Source: Oscillospiraceae bacterium
Lineage (GTDB): Bacteria > Bacillota > Clostridia > Oscillospirales > Ruminococcaceae
Assembly: GCA_902363145.1 (NCBI GenBank)
Contig: CABIZB010000002.1
Coordinates: 62,001-126,000, forward strand
Direction: 5' to 3'
Length of the DNA stretch: 64,000 nt
This document shows positions 41,957 to 50,998 of the stretch, one piece after another. Both the position numbers and the translations under genes were made by a program. The notes below the pieces were generated by a model that was not told the origin of the DNA, did not search any database, and saw only the letters and a list, made by a program, of their open reading frames with translations. Within the stretch, counting starts at the first letter, position 1. Every line of letters starts with the position of its first letter.

Positions 41957-44377
41957 TTACAGCGAAATATCGCCGTTCATATCAATAAAAACGGAAATCT
42001 TTCTCATCTGCCCCGCTGTTTCATTCCTGATACCGCTTATAAAGCTGCGGAATGCGGAATTGTTGCGGCATTTGATGATTATCCTGTAGCGGAATTTTCC
42101 GTTGATCTTTTCAAAAGTGCATTTTGACGGACCCAGCACACGTATGGGCATCTTTTCCGCCATCTTCTCCACGCCCTCGGCAATTTTCGCAGCAAAAAGC
42201 TCTGCCGCAGCCGAGACTTCCTTTTCATCAGCGCCCGAGAAGCCTATCACGCATATGTCGCAGAAAGGCGGATAGATAAGCGCCCGCCTCATGGCTATCT
42301 CCTGGCTGTAAAAGGCTGTGTAATTCTGCTGTGCCGCAAGATTGATGACGTAGTGGTCGGGAACATAGGTCTGTATTATCGCCCGTCCCCCTGCCTTTGC
42401 TCTGCCGCTTCGTCCCACTACCTGAGTAATGAGAGAGAACGTCCGCTCATAGCTGCGGAAATCTCCCGAAAAGAGAGCCTTATCCGCATTGAGCACGCCT
42501 GCAAGGGTAACGTTGGGGAAATCCAGTCCCTTTGCTATCATCTGGGTGCCCACCATAATGTCATACTCCCCATTGCCGAAAGCGGTGAACCGCTTGTCAT
42601 ATGCGTAGCGGGAATATGTGGTGTCAGCGTCCATTCGCAGGATACGGGCATTGGGAAAGAACTCCGCCAGCTCGTCCTCAAGCCGCTGAGTGCCCATTCC
42701 GCTGGCTTTCAGGTGAGTGCTGCCGCACTTGGGGCACTTCTGCACATAGTCCTCGGAATATCCGCAGTAGTGGCATATTAGACGGTTGTTCACCTTATGA
42801 TAGGTCATTGGAACGCTGCAGTTAGGGCAGGAAACAGGCTCTTTGCAGTCACAGCAGGAAATATAGGTGTGGTATCCTCTGCGGTTAAGGAGCAGTATGG
42901 ACTGCTCTCCCCTTTCAAGATTGCCGTTGACAGCCTCGATAAGCTCGGTGCTGAACACCCGTCCCGTTCCCGTCATATCGACTATCTCGGCACGGGGCAT
43001 CTCAGGCTTTCTGTAAGGGTCGGCGCAGTAGCGCTCAGGCATAACAAACAGCTTTGATCTTCCTCTAAGCGCATTGTAATAGCTTTCTATGGACGGCGTT
43101 GCCGACGCACACAGAAGCACGCTCTTATGATAAAGGCACCGCCTTGCGGCAGCGTCCTTTGCGTTGTATCTGGGGCTGGACTCGGATTTGTAGGTGCGTT
43201 CGCCCTCCTCGTCCACGATTATAAGCCCTATGTTATCAAGGGGAGCAAAAACGGCGCTTCTTGTCCCAACGACTATCCTGCACTGACCTGACTTAACCCT
43301 CTTGTACTCGTTTGAGCGCATGGAAAGGGAAAGTCCGCTGTGCATAACAGCCACAGTCTCTCCGAAAAGCCCCCTGAAACGGTTGAGCGTCTGGGGAGTG
43401 AGAGATATTTCGGGAATGAGCATTATAACGTTTCTGCCCATGTTCAGCGTGTATTCTATCAGCTTTGCGAATACGGGAGTTTTTCCGCTGCCCGTAACGC
43501 CGAAAAGCAAAGCCGCAGCAGGCTTTTTCTCGGCTATCATCTGGGATATGCCCTCAAAAGCCGCCTGCTGGTAATGGTTCAGGGTTATTTTTGAGATATC
43601 GTCACGCTGCACCGCCTCGGGCGTTTTCAGCACCTCATAGTCGAAAAGCTCCGCAGCGCCGCACTTGACCATATTCTTTACCACCTGAGCCGTGCAGCCG
43701 CACATATAGCAAAGCTCCTTGACGGAAGCGCAGCCCTCACGCTCAAGTATCTGAGCGGCGGCAGTCTGCTTCGGGGTGAGCTTTATACTGCCCTGTGCAT
43801 ATGCGTCGGTAAGGCGCACCATGCTTACGGTGTCGTCCTTCACCCTCTGCTTTGCAATGTCGGTTTCCTCAACAAAGCCGCCAGAAACAAGCTCGTTTGC
43901 AAGGGTAAGGTCGGAGGAAAGGATCATATCCAGCTCATCGCCGTCCTCCGCCTCGGCTGCGGACATATAAAGCCCCAGCGCCTTATCGGAGACCTGATCT
44001 TTCTTCGGCTTTTTTGCACCCAGGCGGTACTTGCTCACAAAGTTCACGCCAAGTCCCGGCGGGATAAGGGCACGGAACGCCTCAAAATAGGTGCAGAACA
44101 CCGTATCTTTGAGCCACATGAGCAGCTCCAGCTGTTCTTCACCGATAACAGGCTCGCTGTCGATAACGGAGCTTATCTCCTTGCAGCCCTTGCCGTCGGA
44201 GACCTCTATACCCACCACGATGCCCGTCCTGCGGCGGTTTCCTCTGCCGAAAGGGACTATAACCCTTTTTCCAACAGAGACTTTGCCCTCAAGCTCAGGC
44301 GGAACGATGTAGCTGTAGGCAATGTCGAAAGCGTCATTTGTGCCGCTGACGCCCACCAGTGCAGTAATGCAGTCCAC
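41957..44377 (-). CDS. priA: Primosomal protein N' (replication restart helicase PriA)
   Basis: 3'-5' helicase that reloads the replisome at stalled forks; 806 aa. The N-terminal 3' DNA-binding domain is followed by a helicase core with Walker A FGVTGSGKTPVF, DEEG box (VDEEGERTYK), the zinc-binding region CCDCKEPVSCPNCSVPM ... CHYCGYSEDYVQKCPKCG, and QMIAKGLDFPNV and GRSGRAKAGG motifs. The start is GTG. Other Firmicutes often have coaBC between rpoZ and priA; here only 5 bases separate them. Confidence 0.95.
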   Translation of the reverse strand: MDCITALVGVSGTNDAFDIAYSYIVPPELEGKVSVGKRVIVPFGRGNRRRTGIVVGIEVSDGKGCKEISSVIDSEPVIGEEQLELLMWLKDTVFCTYFEAFRALIPPGLGVNFVSKYRLGAKKPKKDQVSDKALGLYMSAAEAEDGDELDMILSSDLTLANELVSGGFVEETDIAKQRVKDDTVSMVRLTDAYAQGSIKLTPKQTAAAQILEREGCASVKELCYMCGCTAQVVKNMVKCGAAELFDYEVLKTPEAVQRDDISKITLNHYQQAAFEGISQMIAEKKPAAALLFGVTGSGKTPVFAKLIEYTLNMGRNVIMLIPEISLTPQTLNRFRGLFGETVAVMHSGLSLSMRSNEYKRVKSGQCRIVVGTRSAVFAPLDNIGLIIVDEEGERTYKSESSPRYNAKDAAARRCLYHKSVLLCASATPSIESYYNALRGRSKLFVMPERYCADPYRKPEMPRAEIVDMTGTGRVFSTELIEAVNGNLERGEQSILLLNRRGYHTYISCCDCKEPVSCPNCSVPMTYHKVNNRLICHYCGYSEDYVQKCPKCGSTHLKASGMGTQRLEDELAEFFPNARILRMDADTTYSRYAYDKRFTAFGNGEYDIMVGTQMIAKGLDFPNVTLAGVLNADKALFSGDFRSYERTFSLITQVVGRSGRAKAGGRAIIQTYVPDHYVINLAAQQNYTAFYSQEIAMRRALIYPPFCDICVIGFSGADEKEVSAAAELFAAKIAEGVEKMAEKMPIRVLGPSKCTFEKINGKFRYRIIIKCRNNSAFRSFISGIRNETAGQMRKISVFIDMNGDISL

Positions 44378-44382
44378 TTGGC

Positions 44383-44613
44383 TCAGACTGTGCCCTCTGT
44401 GGATTTGCCGGGTCTTACAGCAGGATCCTCAATGATAGAGAACTTGTGAGCCGCAAACTCGTCAACAGCAGTCTTAACAGGCTTTTCTTCAAGTATCTGA
44501 TTGTTCTCGCTAAGCTCGTCAGCGATCTCTCTTGCACGCTTTGCAACGCCGATAACTACAGAATAGCAGCTTTCACCGTGAGTAGCGATCTGATTCATAG
44601 CAGGTCTTAACAT
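44383..44613 (-). CDS. rpoZ: RNA polymerase omega subunit
   Basis: A 76-aa subunit that helps assemble beta' into RNA polymerase. The recognisable core is YSVVIGVAKRARE(I), matching the omega consensus 'Y.LV...AKRAR'. The ribosome site TGGAGG precedes the ATG. It lies 18 bases after gmk, its near-universal neighbour in Firmicutes. Confidence 0.9.
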   Translation of the reverse strand: MLRPAMNQIATHGESCYSVVIGVAKRAREIADELSENNQILEEKPVKTAVDEFAAHKFSIIEDPAVRPGKSTEGTV

Positions 44614-44631
44614 AATAAATTACCTCCAAAA

Positions 44632-45234
44632 TTATTTGTTTAATATTTCATCTATTGTTTCGGAAGAACGCTTTACGGTCATTTTCTCAGCCTTTACGAC
44701 TGCAAGAAAATCAGCCACAGCGTCATCCAGATCGTCGTTGACTATGATATAATCATAATTGTGAGCCTTTTCTATCTCGCCCGCAGCCTCGCCCACACGC
44801 TTGTCAATGACCTCGGGAGTCTCGGTGCCACGCTTTTCAAGGCGGTGGCGGAGGGTTCCCAACGATGGAGGGAGAATGAACACGAACACAGCATCGGGGC
44901 ATTTTTCCTTGATCTTCATAGCGCCCTGCACTTCAATTTCAAGTATAACGTCCTTGCCCTCTTCAAGCTTGTCGAAAACAGCCTTGCGGGGAGTGCCGTA
45001 GTAGTTGCCGCAGTAGCAGGCGTGCTCAAGCATACCGTCCTCAGCAATGAGCTTCTCGAAGCCCTCCTTGGTGAGGAAATGGTAGTTCACGCCGTCAACC
45101 TCACCCTCTCTTGGGGAACGGGTGGTAGCGGATACGGAATAGTAGAAATTATCATTTTTGAGCACCTGTGCAAGAATAGTGCCCTTTCCGCAGCCTGACG
45201 GTGCGGAAACAACAATTAAAAGTCCTTTTGACAT
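44632..45234 (-). CDS. gmk: Guanylate kinase
   Basis: Phosphorylates GMP to GDP using ATP; 200 aa. P-loop SAPSGCGKGT, the GMP-binding SATTRSPREGEVDGVNYHF and the lid/R-rich LRHRLEKRGTE are all present. Conserved order remA-gmk-rpoZ. Confidence 0.97.
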   Translation of the reverse strand: MSKGLLIVVSAPSGCGKGTILAQVLKNDNFYYSVSATTRSPREGEVDGVNYHFLTKEGFEKLIAEDGMLEHACYCGNYYGTPRKAVFDKLEEGKDVILEIEVQGAMKIKEKCPDAVFVFILPPSLGTLRHRLEKRGTETPEVIDKRVGEAAGEIEKAHNYDYIIVNDDLDDAVADFLAVVKAEKMTVKRSSETIDEILNK

Positions 45235-45272
45235 TTTAATGTTCCTTTCGGTGTGTATTTTAAGAGAATATG

Positions 45273-45530
45273 TTACTCCTCTTCCTCATCTTCCTCCGTG
45301 TCCTCGGCACGGCCGGAAATGGACGCAGGCGATGAAGCGGAGAGGATAACATGATCGCTGTCCATAACAAGAACGGACTTGGTCTTTCTGCCGTAGGTGG
45401 CGTCAATGAGCATTCCTCTGTCACGGGCGTCCTGGATTATGCGCTTTATGGGCGCTGATTCGGGACTTACCACTGCCACAAGGCGTGAAGCCGAAACGGC
45501 ATTTCCGTAGCCGATGGGAATAAGCTGCAT
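45273..45530 (-). CDS. remA: RemA-family DNA-binding regulator (DUF370)
   Basis: An 85-aa protein of the RemA family, which in Bacillus activates biofilm matrix and osmoprotection genes by binding DNA as an oligomeric ring. [29 protein letters not shown] and the [18 protein letters not shown] segment are family hallmarks. The C-terminus has an acidic run ([10 protein letters not shown]) that is not part of the core domain. Located between yicC and gmk, as in most Firmicutes. Confidence 0.92.
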   Translation of the reverse strand: MQLIPIGYGNAVSASRLVAVVSPESAPIKRIIQDARDRGMLIDATYGRKTKSVLVMDSDHVILSASSPASISGRAEDTEEDEEEE

Positions 45531-45547
45531 ATCTGTTCCTCCGTCCG

Positions 45548-46426
45548 TTATTCTATGTTCTGAATCTGCTCTCTTATCTTTTCGATCTCGGATTTAAGAT
45601 CGACCACAAGCTTAGTAATGGCGATATCCTGTGCCTTGGAGCCGATAGTGTTTGCCTCACGGTTGAACTCCTGGATAAGGAAATCAAGCTTCCTGCCCAC
45701 AGGCTCGCTGAGACTGAGCATATCGTTCAGCTGCTTCAGATGGCTCTTCAGGCGGACAGTCTCCTCTGCAACGGCAGTCTTATCTGCAAAAATGGCAGCC
45801 TCGGTAACTATCCTCTGCTCATCAATATTCTTGTCGGCAAGCACCTCGCATAAACGTGCGTAGAGCTTGTTTCTGTAGCTTTCTGCGGAAATGGGGGAAA
45901 GTCTTTCTATCTCGAACACCATTTCTTCAATAGCGTCCGCTCTTTCAAGGACGTCCTCCTTCATCTTCTCGCCCTCGGTCTCACGCATCTTGATGAAGCA
46001 GTCGGAAGCCTTGTCGGCAACGGTCTTTACATCATTCCAGATGACCTCTTCATCCTCGGCAGTTTTTCTGACGGAGAAGATATCGGGCAGGCGGATAAGC
46101 TTTGAAAGAGTCAGGTCATCGGTAAGACCAAGCTCTTCGTTGGCGCTTCTGAGAGCATCAACATAGCCCTTGGCAACGCTCTTGTTGACCTCGATAAGCG
46201 CATCGCTTGTCTCCACAGCGGTGACAGTAACGCTCACCTCCACCTTTCCACGGGATATCTTTCCGCTTATGTAGCTCTTGAGTTTTTCCTCAAGGTAGCC
46301 GTAAGCTCTGGGAACACGGGCGGAAAATTCAAAATAGCGGTGATTTACGGAGCGGATCTCAACAATAATGTCTCTGCCGCTGATAATTTCCTCGGCTCTG
46401 CCGAAGCCTGTCATGCTCTTTATCAT
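45548..46426 (-). CDS. yicC: YicC-family endoribonuclease
   Basis: A 292-aa protein of the YicC/YloC family, shown in E. coli and Bacillus to be an RNA endonuclease. N-terminal [12 protein letters not shown] and NHRYFEFS, and C-terminal [19 protein letters not shown] are diagnostic. The start is the ATG preceded by GGGAG, seven codons inside a longer open frame. First gene of the long minus-strand housekeeping cluster, with its own promoter. Confidence 0.94.
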   Translation of the reverse strand: MIKSMTGFGRAEEIISGRDIIVEIRSVNHRYFEFSARVPRAYGYLEEKLKSYISGKISRGKVEVSVTVTAVETSDALIEVNKSVAKGYVDALRSANEELGLTDDLTLSKLIRLPDIFSVRKTAEDEEVIWNDVKTVADKASDCFIKMRETEGEKMKEDVLERADAIEEMVFEIERLSPISAESYRNKLYARLCEVLADKNIDEQRIVTEAAIFADKTAVAEETVRLKSHLKQLNDMLSLSEPVGRKLDFLIQEFNREANTIGSKAQDIAITKLVVDLKSEIEKIREQIQNIE

Positions 46427-46463
46427 TGTAAATACTCCCTGAATCATTTATTTTTACGAACAG

Positions 46464-46485
46464 GTGCGAACCTATAGGCACGCAC
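46464..46485 (-). repeat. 22-bp palindrome in the yicC leader
   Basis: GTGCGAACCTATAGGCACGC-AC is symmetric around TATA with two mismatched pairs. It lies between the promoter and the yicC start, where it would form an RNA hairpin or serve as an operator. Confidence 0.4.
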
Positions 46486-46511
46486 ACGTACATTATGCCA
46501 TAACTTATTTT

Positions 46512-46540
46512 ATTATAGCACACTTTACGGCGTAAATCAA
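46512..46540 (-). promoter_or_regulatory. Promoter of the yicC-remA-gmk-... cluster
   Basis: Minus strand: TTGATT, 17 bases, TATAAT, about 85 nt before the yicC start. Confidence 0.78.
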
Positions 46541-46617
46541 GCGAATACGAAAAAATATAATGGTTTTCGGTAAGTAAACAAATTGTGAATGCAGAAATTT
46601 CATTTCACTCTATATAC

Positions 46618-46648
46618 AAAAACGGCTGCATCAAGTGATACAGCCGTA
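46618..46648 (-). terminator. Terminator of the DUF624 gene
   Basis: Minus-strand ACGGCTG...CAGCCGT stem (12 bp, one mismatch) with a 4-nt loop and T5, 5 nt after the stop codon. Confidence 0.82.
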
Positions 46649-46652
46649 TATA

Positions 46653-47513
46653 TCAGGATATTGTCCTGCCCTTGGACTTTTTCTTTTTGCCCTCGATGGG
46701 AGCTTCCTCGCCGCCCTTGTCAAGGAACACAGCGTCCTCGGCATCAAGGGGCTTGAGATAGTCATACTCAGGATTATCCTGACCCTTTTCCGCATAGAAC
46801 GGATCTATAACGTACTTCTGGATAAGAGGATAGCTGTTGAAGATGACCACAAATCCCATAAAGCTCAGCGCCCACACGGGCACAAGGATAAGCGTCAGAG
46901 GACTTACCACCGTTCCGACAACGATTATCGCTGTGATAAGGAACAGGATAAGCAGTGTGATTATATTCTTTTTAAGCCCGAGACAGGTAAGGAAAAAGGA
47001 ATTTTTGATGATATTCTTGAATGAAAGCTCTGTGGCAACTATCATGGGGAATGCGTAAAAATTCATCATAAGTACCGTCAGCGCAAAGCTTACGGATATC
47101 ACGCACAGAACATAGTAGATGGTTCCGCTGCCGCCCGACTGCGCCGCTGCCTTAGCCATGGCAGGATACACGTTCAGTGCGCATATGAGCGACACTCCGA
47201 ACGCCACGTCGATAAGTCCAGCAGGGAGAGATTTCTTCCAGTTCTGGGAGAAGCCCTTCCAGAACTCGTGCCAGATGAACGTATCCTTATCCAGCTGATA
47301 GCACCGCAGCACCTTTGTCATGCCTGCAATGGCAGGGCCAATGGTAACAACGGGGATACAGAACACAAAGGTCAGGAGACTCAGCTTGATAAGCTTCCAG
47401 AATCTTCCGAAATACATTTCCCAGAACAGGAAAAACGGTTTCTTTTTTGGGGCATTTTTGGATATGCCCGAGCCTGCTTTTTCATAGTCGGCTCCGAAGC
47501 CTAAGAATGACAA
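46653..47513 (-). CDS. DUF624 (YesL-like) integral membrane protein
   Basis: A 286-aa protein with about six membrane segments (~40-62, ~100-120, ~135-165, ~180-215) in the DUF624 pattern: an early amphipathic FGRFWKLIKLSLLTFVFCIPVVTIGPA and TKVLRCYQLDKDTFIWHEFWKGFSQNW. YesL-type proteins are often found beside carbohydrate ABC transporters and two-component genes but have no proven biochemical role. No such transporter lies next to it. The C-terminus is a long charged cytoplasmic tail (Lys/Asp/Glu, ~55 residues). Confidence 0.82.
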   Translation of the reverse strand: MSFLGFGADYEKAGSGISKNAPKKKPFFLFWEMYFGRFWKLIKLSLLTFVFCIPVVTIGPAIAGMTKVLRCYQLDKDTFIWHEFWKGFSQNWKKSLPAGLIDVAFGVSLICALNVYPAMAKAAAQSGGSGTIYYVLCVISVSFALTVLMMNFYAFPMIVATELSFKNIIKNSFFLTCLGLKKNIITLLILFLITAIIVVGTVVSPLTLILVPVWALSFMGFVVIFNSYPLIQKYVIDPFYAEKGQDNPEYDYLKPLDAEDAVFLDKGGEEAPIEGKKKKSKGRTIS

Positions 47514-47550
47514 TTACTACACTTCCTTAAAATATTTTATTCCCCGTTTG

Positions 47551-47592
47551 ATACTAAGCGCCAATTAAAAACCGGTTTTGTTGGTGCTTGGT
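47551..47592. repeat. Palindromic repeat element D (42 bp), ATACTAA-ended family
   Basis: Two ~21-bp arms: ATACTAAGCGCCAATTAAAA on the left is nearly identical to the left end of element C; the right arm is its imperfect complement (CCAAGCACCAACAAAACC on the reverse strand). There is no interior, so this is a minimal form made only of the two ends. Its right end touches the stop codon of the SpoIIM-like gene. Confidence 0.65.
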
Positions 47593-48183
47593 TTAAAGCA
47601 CTGCTGCCATAAGTCCACGCATCGCAGCTGCGGCGATGCCGGTAAGCAATATCAGCGCAAATTTTGCAAGATAAAGCCGCAGGCTGCCCTCGTCGGAGGC
47701 TTCGCCCGAAGCTCCGAATGACCTGCCCGAAATGTAGGAGGACATTCTTATATTTTCCCTAGCCCCAAAAATGACCGTTACCATGCTCACAGCCTCAAAG
47801 GGAAAAATGTTCAGAGCAGCGCAGACATCTCCGCTTTTCATTGCGCAGGCAGCATATGCAGCCAGATACCCTGTGCCAAGCCCTTTAAAAAAGCACAGTA
47901 TATATCCCATAGGCTGACCCACAGCGGAAAGTCCGCCGAAAAAGAACAGCAGAACGTATATCCCCACAGAGCAAAGGCTTGTCACAAAGGCGGACACAAA
48001 GCCGCCCCCGGCATTTACCTCCCCGCCGCTGTAGGTATATGCTCCAACAAACACCCCTGCCGCCGCAATAACTGTCAGCAGCATATAAAGCCGTCTGCCG
48101 GGGGACATCTCCCTTTCGGCAGGCAGTTCACGGGTCATGCGGCGCACTCTGTACCGCCGTCTTTTCTGAACATTTACGGTCAT
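47593..48183 (-). CDS. SpoIIM-like membrane protein
   Basis: A 196-aa membrane protein with a very basic N-terminus (VQKRRRYRVRRMTRE) and five predicted helices. The FFGGLSAVGQPMGYILCFFKGLGTGYLAAY segment matches the SpoIIM/DUF95 'GxxxxGxPxxxxxxFxKGxxxGY' pattern. SpoIIM is part of the peptidoglycan-degrading DMP complex for engulfment. No spoIID or spoIIP is nearby, and overall divergence is high, so the specific role is uncertain. Confidence 0.55.
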   Translation of the reverse strand: MTVNVQKRRRYRVRRMTRELPAEREMSPGRRLYMLLTVIAAAGVFVGAYTYSGGEVNAGGGFVSAFVTSLCSVGIYVLLFFFGGLSAVGQPMGYILCFFKGLGTGYLAAYAACAMKSGDVCAALNIFPFEAVSMVTVIFGARENIRMSSYISGRSFGASGEASDEGSLRLYLAKFALILLTGIAAAAMRGLMAAVL

Positions 48184-48260
48184 ATTATCAATCGTCCTTT
48201 GTTTTGTATTTGCAGTATTGCTTATACAAAGCTTATGCGGACGACCGCAATAAAATTACT

Positions 48261-49058
48261 TTATTTTGAAAGCTCGTATGCTCTCTTTGTGCATCTCTCG
48301 CAGCAGTCCTTGACAACATCGGTAAGCTTGCCCTGATACAGTCCGTCAAGACCTGCAAGGGTGGTTCCTCCGGGAGAGGATACCATTTTGATAAGCTCGT
48401 CAATGGTCTTGCCCGACTCGGTCATCATCTTTGCGGAGCCGATAAGGGACTTTGCAAACAGCCTGAGAGCAGCGTCGCCGTCAATGCCGTTTTCCTTAGC
48501 GTAGTCGATAAAGCCCTTGGCATACAGATAGATGAATGCAGGAGAGCTGCCGTTGATTGCGATGATCTCCTTCATCTTGTCCATGGGAACTACCTCAGCG
48601 ATACCGCCTGTGGAGAAGATGCTCTTTACCACCTCAAATTCCTCGTCGGTGGTGTAGGTTCCCTTTGCAAGAGCGGTTGCGCCCTCGCCCAGCAGGAAAG
48701 GAGTATTGGGCATTACGATAACGGTATGCACCTTGTCCTTTGTGGTCTTCATGATGTACTCTTCCGTGATGCCTGCTGCGATGGATACGACGACCGTATC
48801 CTCCTTAACGTGATCGGCAAGCTTGGGGAGAACGGAATCAAACACCTGAGGTTTTATTGCAAGGAACACATATTTGCACTTGTCGCATATCTCGCCCTCG
48901 GAGGAAACTGCCTTTACGCCCTGCTTTTCAAGCTCGGCAAGCTTTGCAGCGTCGAGGTCGTATGCGTATATTTCCGCTTCTGACTTGTATGCTGCGGCAA
49001 TTCCTCTGATAATGGCGCCGCCCATATTTCCAGTGCCGAGAAAACCAACTTTTATCAT
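48261..49058 (-). CDS. proC: Pyrroline-5-carboxylate reductase
   Basis: Last step of proline synthesis, NAD(P)H-dependent; 265 aa. The N-terminal Rossmann loop is GFLGTGNMGGAIIRG, followed by AIKPQVFD and VIVMPNTP. The C-terminal KMVSSPGGTTLAGL signature lines the substrate site. The ribosome site AAAAAGGAGC precedes the ATG. It follows folT by 15 bases and may share the riboswitch-controlled transcript. Confidence 0.96.
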   Translation of the reverse strand: MIKVGFLGTGNMGGAIIRGIAAAYKSEAEIYAYDLDAAKLAELEKQGVKAVSSEGEICDKCKYVFLAIKPQVFDSVLPKLADHVKEDTVVVSIAAGITEEYIMKTTKDKVHTVIVMPNTPFLLGEGATALAKGTYTTDEEFEVVKSIFSTGGIAEVVPMDKMKEIIAINGSSPAFIYLYAKGFIDYAKENGIDGDAALRLFAKSLIGSAKMMTESGKTIDELIKMVSSPGGTTLAGLDGLYQGKLTDVVKDCCERCTKRAYELSK

Positions 49059-49073
49059 AAGTCAAGCTCCTTT

Positions 49074-49700
49074 TTATTTTGCCTGCCCGTACTGCGACCG
49101 CACTCTGCAATACGCTGCCTGAGCCGCAGGCACCGTCATAGACAGAAGTGCCACGTCAATGGGGAACTGTCCCAGATTTTTCACAACTCTCGGGAGTATC
49201 CAAACAAAGAATCCGTTCATCATGGTCTCGTTTGCTCCAAGAAGAGTAAAATCGGGATTTACGTAGAGTGTGTATATAAAGTACGAATTAAGGCATATGT
49301 TGCAGATGAGTATTACCGAAAATCTTGCCAGTGCAACTCTGAGAATATCGCTCCACTGGGGCTTAATGGTCTGCTTGTAAAGGAATATGCCGTAGATGAT
49401 GCCCGAAAGAATGACCACCAGCGCCAGCTCTATGCTGTAGCCTCTTGCCGACTTGTTGTCGATAAGGAAGCCGATAAGGTCAAGGGCAAATGTGGACATT
49501 CCGCACACCACGGGGCCATAAAGCAGTCCGATAAGGCTTATGGGTATGCAGGTGAACACTATTCTGAGATCCGGTGTTACCTGTATCGCCAGCGAGCGGA
49601 TAGCTATCGCCATTGCAAGCAGCATACCTGTTGTGGCGATAGTCCTCAGATTTTTCAGTGATTTTGCCGACTCGGCAAATAAATTAAAAAAGCTTTTCAT
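49074..49700 (-). CDS. folT: Folate ECF transporter substrate-binding (S) component FolT
   Basis: A 208-aa membrane protein with six helices, the S component that binds folate and docks with the shared EcfAAT module (genes not in this window). TIATTGMLLAMAIAIRSLAI is the helix-1 A-x-x-x-A docking region, and ISLIGLLYGPVVCG is the typical second helix of FolT/QueT-like S components. Substrate assignment is supported by the tetrahydrofolate riboswitch in its leader. The ribosome site TAAGGAGG stands just after the riboswitch terminator. Confidence 0.88.
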   Translation of the reverse strand: MKSFFNLFAESAKSLKNLRTIATTGMLLAMAIAIRSLAIQVTPDLRIVFTCIPISLIGLLYGPVVCGMSTFALDLIGFLIDNKSARGYSIELALVVILSGIIYGIFLYKQTIKPQWSDILRVALARFSVILICNICLNSYFIYTLYVNPDFTLLGANETMMNGFFVWILPRVVKNLGQFPIDVALLSMTVPAAQAAYCRVRSQYGQAK

Positions 49701-49714
49701 TATAGAACCTCCTT

Positions 49715-49749
49715 AAAATAATGCGCAGCTCTCTTGCCTTGTGCATTAT
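49715..49749 (-). terminator. Intrinsic terminator of the THF riboswitch
   Basis: On the minus strand ATAATGC pairs with GCATTAT followed by T4. The same ATAATGCA can instead pair with the upstream TGCATTATA, forming the antiterminator, so the two structures exclude each other. Confidence 0.75.
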
Positions 49750-49783
49750 ATCTGAGGAGAATGAAAAGCTCCTTTTGTATAAT

Positions 49784-49922
49784 GCATTCAGCGGGATGCG
49801 ATGACTGTACCGCATTTCCGCTTTTCAGCGGAAAATTTCGTCCCCGACACAACTCCCCGTTGTCGGGACACTGCGGTGCCTGTATTCAGGCTCCAAACGC
49901 ACAGTCATCTACTCTGTAATGC
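49784..49922 (-). ncRNA. Tetrahydrofolate (THF) riboswitch controlling folT
   Basis: Minus-strand aptamer matching the THF riboswitch consensus: GAGTAGATGACTGTGCGTT in the 5' part, GGGGACGAA in the middle and GCGGTACAGTCATCGCATCC in the 3' part, with long-range pairing of GATGACTGT and ACAGTCATC. P1 is formed by GCATT and AATGC. The 3' strand of P1 overlaps the first half of the antiterminator, so THF binding should favour the downstream terminator and shut off folT. It begins 9 nt after the pfkA stop codon. Confidence 0.88.
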
Positions 49923-49931
49923 GTGATTTTT

Positions 49932-50897
49932 TTAGAATGTGATCTCGTTGCAGACTCTGTAAAGCTCAGTATCAAAGGGCTTCTTCATAGCAAGAGCTTC
50001 CTGGATATCAACGTCGATGATCTTGTTATCCTTCATGCCTACGACTCTGTTTGTAGCGCCGCTGTCGATAAGCTCAACAGCACGGTAGCCCATCTGGCTT
50101 GCAGCAACTCTGTCTCTCAGGGTAGGCATACCGCCTCTCTGAACGTGACCGAGAACTGTAAGTCTGGTCTCAATGCCTGTAAGCTCCTGGATTCCCTTGG
50201 TGATGCCCTCAGAGTTGTTAACGCCCTCGGCAACAACAACGATGAAGTGCTCCTTCTGAGCCTCATGTGCCTTCTTGATCTTTTCTGCGATAGCATTCAT
50301 ATCATAAGGCATCTCGGGAGTGATGCAGGCAATAGCACCTGAAGCGATGGCAACGTTAAGAGCGATCCAGCCTGCATTTCTGCCCATTACCTCAACAACA
50401 GAGCATCTGTCGTGGGACTGGCTGGTGTCTCTCAGCTTGTCGATCATTTCCATAGCGGTGTTCATTGCAGTATCGTAGCCAATAGTGTACTCGGTACACT
50501 GGATATCGTTATCAATGGTTCCGGGGAGACCTATGCAACGGATATTGCCCAGACGGGAAAGATCTGCAGCGCCTCTGAATGAACCGTCGCCGCCGATTAC
50601 AACAAGACCTTCCATATTAAGGCTCTTGCACTTTTCAGCAGCCTTGAGAATATATTCCTCTTGCTTGAATTCGAGACATCTTGCGGTGTAAAGGATAGTG
50701 CCGCCTCTCTGAATGATATCTGAAACGTCACGGCAGCTGAGTTCAACGCATTCGCCATGAAGCAGACCGTTGTAACCTCTCTGGATACCGATAACTCTGT
50801 ATCCCTTGTTGATAGCAGCTCTTGTTACGGCTCTTACAGCCGCATTCATTCCGGGAGCGTCGCCTCCGCTTGTTAATACGCCAATAGCCTTCTGCAT
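49932..50897 (-). CDS. pfkA: ATP-dependent 6-phosphofructokinase
   Basis: Committing step of glycolysis: fructose-6-phosphate to fructose-1,6-bisphosphate; 321 aa. GVLTSGGDAPGMNAAVRAV and GGDGSFRGA (ATP site, GGDGS of the ATP-dependent type), PGTIDNDI with catalytic Asp, GRNAGWIAL and GHVQRGG are all present. The start is the ATG with GGAGGAAAG before it; an ATG 16 codons upstream lacks a ribosome site. It has its own strong promoter and a palindrome near the transcript start. dnaE-pfkA order is common in Clostridia. Confidence 0.96.
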   Translation of the reverse strand: MQKAIGVLTSGGDAPGMNAAVRAVTRAAINKGYRVIGIQRGYNGLLHGECVELSCRDVSDIIQRGGTILYTARCLEFKQEEYILKAAEKCKSLNMEGLVVIGGDGSFRGAADLSRLGNIRCIGLPGTIDNDIQCTEYTIGYDTAMNTAMEMIDKLRDTSQSHDRCSVVEVMGRNAGWIALNVAIASGAIACITPEMPYDMNAIAEKIKKAHEAQKEHFIVVVAEGVNNSEGITKGIQELTGIETRLTVLGHVQRGGMPTLRDRVAASQMGYRAVELIDSGATNRVVGMKDNKIIDVDIQEALAMKKPFDTELYRVCNEITF

Positions 50898-50974
50898 AAT
50901 TCTTTCCTCCGATTTTTTATAATCAGCGGCAATATGCTTTAACAAAGCCCTGCCGCCTTTCAGACAAAAATATA

Positions 50975-50987
50975 GAAAACGTTTTAC
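50975..50987 (-). promoter_or_regulatory. Catabolite-control-like palindrome at the pfkA transcript start
   Basis: GTAAAACGTTTTC, centred on a CG and matching the core (WAANCGNTNWC) of LacI/CcpA-type operators, lies just downstream of the -10 box. Its outer bases deviate from the full cre consensus. Confidence 0.4.
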
Positions 50988-50998
50988 GTTCCTCTACT

